Under the pieces are notes generated by a model. The model saw nothing but the letters and a program-made list of their open reading frames with translations. It made no database searches and was not told the origin of the DNA. From an uncultured Marinicella sp. (GTDB taxonomy: Bacteria; Pseudomonadota; Gammaproteobacteria; Xanthomonadales; Marinicellaceae), in the NCBI GenBank assembly GCA_937942365.1, contig CALDFB010000310.1, forward strand, positions 1 through 32,535: a DNA stretch of 32,535 nt. The letters run 5' to 3'. The translations under genes and the position numbers were made by a program. Below are positions 19,880 to 27,466 of this stretch, piece by piece. The first letter of the stretch is position 1; each line of letters starts with the position of its first letter.

Positions 19880-20640
19880 TGTTAAGTTCAAGTAATAGAT
19901 TTGGGAAGTTGATTAAATTTATTTTTATTCTACTGATACTGGCAGTTATTGCAGCAGCGGTCACTCCTTTGAATTTATACTATGAATACATTGAAAAGCA
20001 TACAAAACCAATTGCTTTAAAGGGTATCAGTGGCAGTGCTGTGAAAGGCAGTGCACAATCATTAAGTTATTTGTCTGCTCCATTAGGACAGGCAGAATGG
20101 TTGTTATATCCAAACTCTCTCAAAGGTGTGGGTGGTAAAGTCAGGGTGTATAAGCCCAATTATGATTTAACTTTTGATTTGCGAAAAATAACCGCAGATA
20201 CTCAGTCGTTCAATCAAATAACTGGTTTTTTAGATTGGATGTTGATCAAGCCGTTCCTTCAAATGCGCTACGGTCAATTTGAAGGCTATGCACAACTTAA
20301 CTTACAACAAGTTGAATACAGCAAATCCAATGGCTTTGATCGTATCGAGGGTCATATCACTTTACAAGATTTTAAGCTAATCACACCTGCCAATAAAGAT
20401 TTGGGTCTGGTTACTTTAGACTTTAATACCAAAAGCACTGGTATGATTGTGGGTAATTTCAGCAGCCAGTCTCAGGTTTTGAATGTTTCTGGTACATTGG
20501 TAATACAGCCGCGCCGTTGGCAATTAAACTTAGACATCATTCCTAAAGCAGGACATTTTGAATTAGATGCAGTGCTGAATTCTGTCGGCGAAGCCAGGCG
20601 AGGCGGTGGACGCAGGTTGAAATTAGCTGGGTTTTATTGA
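19879..20640 (+). CDS. gspN: Type II secretion system protein N
   Basis: ATG at 19879 in the TAATG overlap with gspM; MLSSSNRFGKLIKFIFILLILAVIAAAVTPLNLYYEYI, ISGSAVKGSAQSLSY, GQAEWLLYP. Confidence 0.85.
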   Translation: MLSSSNRFGKLIKFIFILLILAVIAAAVTPLNLYYEYIEKHTKPIALKGISGSAVKGSAQSLSYLSAPLGQAEWLLYPNSLKGVGGKVRVYKPNYDLTFDLRKITADTQSFNQITGFLDWMLIKPFLQMRYGQFEGYAQLNLQQVEYSKSNGFDRIEGHITLQDFKLITPANKDLGLVTLDFNTKSTGMIVGNFSSQSQVLNVSGTLVIQPRRWQLNLDIIPKAGHFELDAVLNSVGEARRGGGRRLKLAGFY

Positions 20641-20645
20641 TATAT

Positions 20646-21515
20646 CTACGTATCTATAGACTGTTTTTGTCTACGCAGTAATATCCACAGACCAAATCCT
20701 ATCAAGGGAAGAGATAATATATGACCCATAGTCATCCAATCAAAAGCAATAAAGCCACGATTGGCGTCAGGTTCTCTGAAAAATTCAACGATGAATCTTG
20801 CGGTACCATAACTGAGTAAAAAAGCAGCAGAAACTGTGCCGCGACTTTTAGCCCATTTAGCCACATACCAGACAATGATGAATGTGACTAAACCTTCTCC
20901 AAAAGCTTCATATAAAGCTGATGGGTGACGCGCAAATGCATCTAAGTGCCCTTGTTGGTATAGCTCTTGCCATTGCTTAGTTTCCATGTTGTCCGGTTGT
21001 AAGTGAACTGGTAGTGAATCAGGAAATAGCATGGCCCAGGGTTGTTGAGTAAGCCGGCCCCACAGTTCACCATTAATGAAATTACCCAGCCTTACGGATA
21101 AAATTCCAGTGGGTACCAAAGGTGCTATAAAATCACTGATTTCGAAAAATGTCTTTTGACTCTTCTTTTTAAAATACAGCATGGCCAATAACACACCTGC
21201 TAAGCCACCATGGAAAGACATGCCACCTTCCCACACCCTGAAAGGTAATAGTGGGTCTTCTAATAATGATGTGTCATTGTAAAATACTACCCAGCCAACA
21301 CGACCACCAGCAATGATGCCGATGGCTGCATAAAATAAAAAGTCAGAAAGTTGTTCACTGTTCCAAGAACTGGGATAATGCTTAAGTCGATATTTTCCGA
21401 GTAAATAGTAAAAAGCAAAGCCAATTAAATAGGTGATTCCATACCAATGAATGCTGACTGGACCGATGCTCAGAAAAACTGGGTCAAAATCTATGACGGG
21501 AAATCGATTAAGCAT
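20646..21515 (-). CDS. lgt: Prolipoprotein diacylglyceryl transferase
   Basis: IHWYGITYLIGFAFYYLL, GGRVGWVVFYN, RVWEGGMSFHGGLAG, GNFINGELWGR, HPSALYEAFGEG. The ORF extends to 21647, but the conserved start MLNRFPVIDFDPV is at 21515. Confidence 0.97.
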   Translation of the reverse strand: MLNRFPVIDFDPVFLSIGPVSIHWYGITYLIGFAFYYLLGKYRLKHYPSSWNSEQLSDFLFYAAIGIIAGGRVGWVVFYNDTSLLEDPLLPFRVWEGGMSFHGGLAGVLLAMLYFKKKSQKTFFEISDFIAPLVPTGILSVRLGNFINGELWGRLTQQPWAMLFPDSLPVHLQPDNMETKQWQELYQQGHLDAFARHPSALYEAFGEGLVTFIIVWYVAKWAKSRGTVSAAFLLSYGTARFIVEFFREPDANRGFIAFDWMTMGHILSLPLIGFGLWILLRRQKQSIDT

Positions 21516-21797
21516 AAGTTTAAGGCAGTGATCATAATTAAATACCACATTATATTCTCCAGCTGCATGATTGTCGCCAGTAAATTGTATTTGGCTGTTA
21601 AATGTAGTTATAAAAGAGGCTAAGAAGCTATGTGAGTAGGCACTCAAGGATGCCTCAATATGTTATGATAAAAGAGAGACGTGCTTGGGGACTATTAAGG
21701 CACGTTGAAATTTTATGATGCAGTGTCAATTATTAATGACGCTAGTATATTAAAGACTTATTAAAAGTCTGGTCATACAAAGAATAGAGGAAAATTT

Positions 21798-23843
21798 ATG
21801 AAGCAAGAATTAATCCCGCTGATAGTGGGCGGATTTGGGCTGTTCATGGCATTGGTTATTTATGCGATGGTCAGTAAAATGCCAGCAGGCGAAGGTAAAG
21901 TCAGAGAAATCGCTCAAGAAATCCATGAAGGCGCAATGGTTTTTATGCGCAGGGAATACACCTTATTACTGATCTTCGTGGCAGTCATATTAGTTGGCCT
22001 GTATATAGGTTTTGGTGACTGGCATACACCTTTTGCATTCGTGTTGGGCGCATTTTGTTCAGGCGTGGCAGGGTATTTCGGTATGTTTTCCGCCACTAAA
22101 GCGAATGTCAGAACCACCGTTGCTGCCAATGAGCATGGTGCTGCTAAAGCATTGTCTGTGGCCTTTTACGGCGGATCAATCATGGGTTTGACTGTAGCAG
22201 CCATGGGTTTACTGGGTATTGGTGCACTGTACTTACTATTTGGTGGAGATCCTCATACAGTGGAATCCATCCATGGTTTTGGTATGGGTGGATCTGTAGT
22301 TGCTTTGTTTTCTCGAGTCGGTGGTGGAATTTTCACCAAAAGCGCTGACGTGGGTGCGGATCTGGTGGGTAAAGTTGAGGCTGGAATTCCAGAGGATGAC
22401 CCACGAAATCCTGGTGTGATCGCCGATAATGTTGGTGATAATGTAGGTGATGTGGCAGGCATGGGGTCTGATATCTTTGAATCTTATTGTGGATCAATGA
22501 TTGCATGTATAGCTATCGCATCTACCATGTCTGTTGGTTTGTTTTCCCAAATTGCAGCGCGACAACAAGATTTGATGTTTTTACCACTGGCATTGGCATC
22601 TACTGGGTTGATATGCTCAGTGTTGGGTATTTTTCTTGTAAAAGTATTTTCAAGCAAAAAGCCTGATGTGGCTTTGCGTTTTGGAACCATTGGTGCGACC
22701 ATTTTATTTATTATCGCAGCATATTTAACCACTTCAGCTTTATCGATACAAAGTCATGTGTGGTTATGTGTGGTAATGGGTGCCGTTGGTGGTATGTTGA
22801 TTGGATTGGTGACAGAATATTACACTGGCGGTAAACCAGTCAGAGAAATTGCCAAAGGTGGTGAAACTGGATCAGCTACAGTTATGATTTCTGGCCTTGC
22901 TGTTGGTATGGAATCAGTTGTTGTGCCTGTAATAACTCTGGCAGCCATCATTTTTGGGACTTCTTTAATTTTACCTGCAGGAGCCGGTGTTTATGGTGTT
23001 GGAATTGCAGCAGTAGGTATGTTAGCCACTGTGGGTATTACCATGGCTATAGATGCTTATGGGCCAGTTGCTGATAATGCTGGTGGCATTGCTGAAATGG
23101 CAGGTTTAGGTGCTGAAACCCGTGAAATTACCGACGGTTTAGATGAAGTAGGTAATACCACAGCTGCCATTGGTAAAGGTTTTGCGATTGGTGCTGCAGG
23201 TTTGGCAGCGCTGGCAATTATTGCAGCATTTATACAAGTGATTTCCAGTCAAGTTGAAGGTTTTGCATTAGATATTGCCAACCCTCAAGTGTTGATGGGA
23301 ATGTTCCTGGGAGGGATCTTTCCTTTCATTGTTTCAGCCATGACCATGAGAGCTGTGGGAGATGCGGCTTTTGATATGATCAAAGAAATCAGACGTCAAT
23401 TTAAAGACATTCCAGGTTTGATGGAAGGTACAGCCAAGCCTGACAGTAAAAAATGTGTGGATATCGCCACCCAAGCTGCTTTGAAACGAATGATGGCTCC
23501 TGGTGCTCTGGCTGTATTGGCACCTGTGGTAGTTGGCTTTGGACTGGGTGCTGCGGCACTGGGTGGTATGTTGGGTGGGGCGCTCATCACATGTGTCTTA
23601 TTGGCTTTAATGATGGCCAATGCAGGTGGTGCTTGGGATAATGCCAAAAAATATGTTGAAAAAGGGAATTTAGGGGGTAAAGGATCGAGTGTGCATAAAG
23701 CTGTTGTGGTAGGTGATACGGTGGGTGATCCATTTAAGGACACATCGGGACCTGCCATGAACATCTTGATTAACGTCATGGCAATCGTTTCTTTGGTGAT
23801 TGCACCCTTGTTAGCTGAAATGCCATATGGACTTTTCAGTTAA
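21798..23843 (+). CDS. hppA: Membrane-bound ion-translocating pyrophosphatase
   Basis: [81 protein letters not shown]. Confidence 0.98.
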   Translation: MKQELIPLIVGGFGLFMALVIYAMVSKMPAGEGKVREIAQEIHEGAMVFMRREYTLLLIFVAVILVGLYIGFGDWHTPFAFVLGAFCSGVAGYFGMFSATKANVRTTVAANEHGAAKALSVAFYGGSIMGLTVAAMGLLGIGALYLLFGGDPHTVESIHGFGMGGSVVALFSRVGGGIFTKSADVGADLVGKVEAGIPEDDPRNPGVIADNVGDNVGDVAGMGSDIFESYCGSMIACIAIASTMSVGLFSQIAARQQDLMFLPLALASTGLICSVLGIFLVKVFSSKKPDVALRFGTIGATILFIIAAYLTTSALSIQSHVWLCVVMGAVGGMLIGLVTEYYTGGKPVREIAKGGETGSATVMISGLAVGMESVVVPVITLAAIIFGTSLILPAGAGVYGVGIAAVGMLATVGITMAIDAYGPVADNAGGIAEMAGLGAETREITDGLDEVGNTTAAIGKGFAIGAAGLAALAIIAAFIQVISSQVEGFALDIANPQVLMGMFLGGIFPFIVSAMTMRAVGDAAFDMIKEIRRQFKDIPGLMEGTAKPDSKKCVDIATQAALKRMMAPGALAVLAPVVVGFGLGAAALGGMLGGALITCVLLALMMANAGGAWDNAKKYVEKGNLGGKGSSVHKAVVVGDTVGDPFKDTSGPAMNILINVMAIVSLVIAPLLAEMPYGLFS

Positions 23844-23863
23844 GGAATATGTGTTTTATGTAT

Positions 23864-23890
23864 GAAAAAAGCCTCGAAAGGGGCTTTTTT
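23864..23890 (+). terminator. Rho-independent terminator after hppA
   Basis: GAAAAAAGCCtcgaaagGGGCTTTTTT hairpin plus T tract. Confidence 0.8.
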
Positions 23891-23945
23891 ATCGCCATAA
23901 TTATTGGTTTGCGCTAGAATTATCATATTTTAAATAATTGCAATA

Positions 23946-25094
23946 ATGAATCATCAAAATAAGAAATATCAGCCTGGAGATATTATTTTTCACGGTGGAG
24001 ATCAATCCGACTGTGCATACATTATTGAAGAAGGACAGGTTGAAATTTTTGTAGAATCTAATCAAGCCATCATTGATATTCTTAATGAAGGAGAGTTGTT
24101 CGGTGAAATGGGCGTCTTAGATCAGTCACCCCGATCCACATCTGCTCGTGCGTTAACTTCTGTAACTTTGTTGGAGGTGAAAACTCAACAAATTACCAAT
24201 CGATTGGCAGAAAGTGACCCCATAGTTAAAGCATTGGTTGGTGTTTTATTGAAAAGATTCAGATCAATGTTGCCGGATCAACAGCTCAGTTCAGTAAATA
24301 ATCAGTTATTAAATCAAGTGACTTCGGTGATTGAACAGTCTGGTTTTTCTAAATTTAAACTCGAAAATGAATTAAGAAACGCCATCAATGGTAAGGAAGT
24401 GCAAACAGTTTTTCAGCCCATAAGTGACATTCAAAAAAAATGTATAGCCGGTTTTGAAGCTTTAAGCCGTTGGACGCACCCAGAACGAGGCTTTATGTCA
24501 CCAGCTGAGTTCATAGCATTGGCTGAAGAAACTGACCTTATCATCGAAGTGGGTGATTTGGTGTTCAATCGGGCCATAGAAATGCTTACCAAGCTGCCTG
24601 AACACGTATTCATTAATATCAATGTTTCAGCCAAACAGCTGGATGATAAACAATTTCTTAATCGGGTGTTAAAAAAAGCTCAAACCAATGGTGTCAATCC
24701 GAAAAGATTAAAACTGGAGATAACTGAAACTTTGGTGGTAGATTTTAATTTGGCCAGAAAATGGTTGGATAAATGTCGAAAAATTGGCTTTCCTGTTTGT
24801 GCAGATGATTTTGGTACAGGGCATTCTGGTATGGAACAATTAGTTGAATTAGATTTTGATGTTTTAAAAGTTGATCAAGTGTTTATTCGCAATATGTTTA
24901 AAAATGATCGCTATCAAACCATTTTAAAAACCATTGCCCAAATGGCTATTAATCTGGGGGCGAAGTTGGTGGCAGAGGGCGTAGAAGGTGAGCAGGAGTA
25001 TGAGTTCCTCAAATCATTGAATTTTGATTTTGGACAAGGTTATTATTTTGGCAAACCCATGTCAGAGAAAGATGCACTCAACCTTCAATTTTAA
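23946..25094 (+). CDS. Cyclic-nucleotide-binding domain fused to an intact EAL domain (c-di-GMP phosphodiesterase)
   Basis: cNMP fold GELFGEMGVLDQSPRSTSARA; EAL motifs FEALSRW, NINVSAKQ, KLEITET, ADDFGTGHSG, LKVDQVFI, AEGVE, GQGYYFGKPM. Confidence 0.93.
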   Translation: MNHQNKKYQPGDIIFHGGDQSDCAYIIEEGQVEIFVESNQAIIDILNEGELFGEMGVLDQSPRSTSARALTSVTLLEVKTQQITNRLAESDPIVKALVGVLLKRFRSMLPDQQLSSVNNQLLNQVTSVIEQSGFSKFKLENELRNAINGKEVQTVFQPISDIQKKCIAGFEALSRWTHPERGFMSPAEFIALAEETDLIIEVGDLVFNRAIEMLTKLPEHVFININVSAKQLDDKQFLNRVLKKAQTNGVNPKRLKLEITETLVVDFNLARKWLDKCRKIGFPVCADDFGTGHSGMEQLVELDFDVLKVDQVFIRNMFKNDRYQTILKTIAQMAINLGAKLVAEGVEGEQEYEFLKSLNFDFGQGYYFGKPMSEKDALNLQF

Positions 25095-25224
25095 TATAAC
25101 CTAATCAACCCATTTAATGCATCCAGAGTTGTGCTATTGCAAGTTATTTCAAGTTTCTATCTTTCTGTATGCCTCAAGCAAAAAATAGCTTCATTTTTAT
25201 TGCCATATTGCTTACAATATATAT

Positions 25225-25345
25225 GTGGGTAAGAAGTCGCTACTTTCATGGGATTTGGTCAAAGTCCTGTAGCGACATTAGGCTGATTCATTTCGAATGA
25301 TGATGCCTTTGTTGGCCGGGTTGTTTAACTCGGCCAACCTTTTCA
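25225..25345 (+). ncRNA. Candidate unannotated small RNA or structured element with three hairpins
   Basis: GTCGCTAC/GTAGCGAC (25236-25243 / 25269-25276), AGGC-TGAT-TCATT/AATGA-TGAT-GCCT (25280-25308), GTTGGCCG/CGGCCAAC (25311-25318 / 25331-25338) followed by CCTTTT; TACAAT -10-like box at 25213-25218. Confidence 0.5.
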
Positions 25346-25471
25346 GCTAACAGCCTGACTCAAACCATCAATCCTATCCAAGTTAAACTCAAACTGAACG
25401 GGATCTGCGTGTTCAGATTGCGTTCATTGATTGGTGTATAAGATTCTTCATAACACCAAGAATTGGAGAAT

Positions 25472-25978
25472 ATGATGAATAAATTAATGATAACAGCATT
25501 TATGGTTGGTTTACCTTTATTGGTTTCGGCCACTAGATATAACAGTGGTAATATCAATTATGGCCAAGTGGTTGAAGTTGAACCAATTTATCAGTCAATC
25601 TCAATACCAGAAGAGCGACAAGTATGTGATCGCCGCCGCAATCATCGTTATGATCAAAATAGAAGACATGGAAACCATGCTGGACGCGCTATTTTAGGAG
25701 GTATTATTGGTGGTGCGATTGGTAACCGATTTGGTAAAGGCAGAGGGAGAGATGCTTCAACTGCATTGGGTGTTTTAATTGGCGCTGGAGTGGGGGCAAA
25801 CAAAGGTCATCACCACAACAGGCGTAATTGTTACATTGAAACTCATTACCGTGAAGAAAATCGCTTTATGGGTTATGATGTAACCTACGATTATAAAGGG
25901 AATTTGTACCACACTCAGATGCAAGAGCACCCCGGAGACCGTGTCAGACTCCGAGTTAATGTTGATGTCGTTGACTGA
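25472..25978 (+). CDS. Secreted glycine-zipper (2TM-like) protein
   Basis: Signal peptide, Arg/His-rich segment, AGRAILGGIIGGAIGNRFGKGRGRDASTALGVLIGAGVGA glycine zipper. Confidence 0.75.
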   Translation: MMNKLMITAFMVGLPLLVSATRYNSGNINYGQVVEVEPIYQSISIPEERQVCDRRRNHRYDQNRRHGNHAGRAILGGIIGGAIGNRFGKGRGRDASTALGVLIGAGVGANKGHHHNRRNCYIETHYREENRFMGYDVTYDYKGNLYHTQMQEHPGDRVRLRVNVDVVD

Positions 25979-25996
25979 CAATAGTTTGAAATATTT

Positions 25997-26021
25997 AAAA
26001 AGGCGCTATATGCGCCTTTTT
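25997..26021 (+). terminator. Rho-independent terminator
   Basis: AAAAAGGCGC-TATAT-GCGCCTTTTT. Confidence 0.88.
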
Positions 26022-26066
26022 GGGTTCTGAAAGAAAATAAATGAAACAACACTTTTATTTGACACC

Positions 26067-26084
26067 TTGTCACAAAATTGTCAC
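26067..26084 (+). promoter_or_regulatory. Putative PhoB (Pho) box upstream of ppk2
   Basis: TTGTCAC-AAAA-TTGTCAC: two 7-bp direct repeats with a 4-bp A-rich spacer (11-bp period), matching the Pho-box architecture CTGTCAT-N4-CTGTCAT. Confidence 0.65.
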
Positions 26085-26170
26085 AGTAAAACTCCCCACC
26101 AGTAAGCGCTTCAGGGTAAAATGTAATTGAAATTACCGATAATCAAATTTATGACTGCGGTACCGGCTGG

Positions 26171-27136
26171 ATGCTACTTTACTTAACCTTATCATTAGAC
26201 AGACTCATGACAAACAATTCGAGCTTGAAACCTGAGCAGGCCAAAAAATTATTAAAGAAACACACTGATCACAAGTTTGTGATGAAAACTAAAAACAGTT
26301 TTTCAAGTAAGAAATTATTGAAACTTTCTCATGCGGCAGGGGAATACCCATACGATGAAAAAATGGAGTTAATTGAGTATGAAACTGAGAAACACTTATT
26401 ACAAACAGAGTTGTTAAAAGTACAAAGCTGGGTTAAAGAGACCGGTCAAAGAATTGTTTGTTTATTTGAGGGCAGAGATGCAGCTGGAAAAGGGGGGGCT
26501 ATTAAAAGGTTTATGGAGCACTTGAACCCCAGGACTGCACATGTGGTGGCACTGGAAAAGCCCAATGAACGAGAAAAGGGACAGTGGTATTTTCAAAGGT
26601 ATATATCACAGTTGCCTACCAGAGGTGAGATGGTTTTTTTTGATCGATCTTGGTACAACAGAGCAGGTGTTGAGCGAGTGATGAAATTTTGTACTGTAGA
26701 TGAATATCAAGAATTCATCAGACAAGTATTTCCTTTTGAGCAAATGTTAGTTAACTCAGGCATTATTTTATTTAAATTTTGGTTTTCGGTCACTCGTCAA
26801 GAACAACTGCGACGATTTCACAGTCGTAAAAATGACCCTTTGAAACATTGGAAGCTGAGTCAAGTAGATGTTGACTCATTGGATAGATGGGATGATTATA
26901 CCCAAGCACGAAAAGACATGTTTTTTCATACGCATAATCCGGTAACGCCCTGGACAGTGATCAGATCAGATGATAAAAAACGTGCAAGGATTAACTGCAT
27001 GCGTTACTTCTTAAACAACTTAGATTATCCAAATAAAAATAAAGGTATCATCAAAGAGCACGACTTAAATATCGTAGGTTCGGTGAATAAGATATACCCT
27101 CATACCACTTTAAAGGCAACGGGAAATGACGGATAA
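26171..27136 (+). CDS. ppk2: Polyphosphate kinase 2 family protein
   Basis: LFEGRDAAGKGGAIKRFMEHLNPRTAHVVAL, WYFQRYISQLPTRGEMVFFDRSWYNRAGVERVM. An alternative start is the ATG at 26207. Confidence 0.95.
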   Translation: MLLYLTLSLDRLMTNNSSLKPEQAKKLLKKHTDHKFVMKTKNSFSSKKLLKLSHAAGEYPYDEKMELIEYETEKHLLQTELLKVQSWVKETGQRIVCLFEGRDAAGKGGAIKRFMEHLNPRTAHVVALEKPNEREKGQWYFQRYISQLPTRGEMVFFDRSWYNRAGVERVMKFCTVDEYQEFIRQVFPFEQMLVNSGIILFKFWFSVTRQEQLRRFHSRKNDPLKHWKLSQVDVDSLDRWDDYTQARKDMFFHTHNPVTPWTVIRSDDKKRARINCMRYFLNNLDYPNKNKGIIKEHDLNIVGSVNKIYPHTTLKATGNDG

Positions 27137-27401
27137 AAATATAAATGAACTGGTGGGCAAATGCGAGACTATATTACGTCAAGTAGAAAGTCATGCATCC
27201 TCAATTGAAAAAATGTACAGTCACATGTTGGACTTAATTGAGCAAAATAATCAACTGCAGAATCAATTGTTGGCGGCCCAACAGGAGGAAATGAATCAGC
27301 AAGTCATTAAATTGGCCAGAAAGGCAGCTAAGAAAGCGGCTAAAAAAAGTATTACCAAGGCTAATATAAGAGAAAATTTAAAAGACAGATCTTCCCAGTA
27401 A
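27126..27401 (+). CDS. Small coiled-coil protein with a lysine-rich C-terminus
   Basis: Overlaps the ppk2 3' end by 11 nt; ...QNQLLAAQQEEMNQQVIKLARKAAKKAAKKSITKANIREN. Confidence 0.7.
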   Translation: MTDKNINELVGKCETILRQVESHASSIEKMYSHMLDLIEQNNQLQNQLLAAQQEEMNQQVIKLARKAAKKAAKKSITKANIRENLKDRSSQ

Positions 27402-27466
27402 TCACAAAAAACCAAATAAAGAAAAGGCACAATGAATGCTTTATTCAATGTACCTGAACATATTGG

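Noticed and set aside
20646-21647. Long N-terminal extension of lgt
   Set aside because: Conserved Lgt start (MLNRFPVIDFDPVFLSIGPVSIHWYGI) is at 21515; the upstream 44 residues are not typical.
21675-21797. Fluoride (crcB) riboswitch upstream of hppA
   Set aside because: Conserved core such as the CTGATGACTCCTAC-type segment is absent.
23396-23779. 127-aa ORF on - strand (and 22253..22462, 22484..22732)
   Set aside because: Shadow frames of hppA without independent support.
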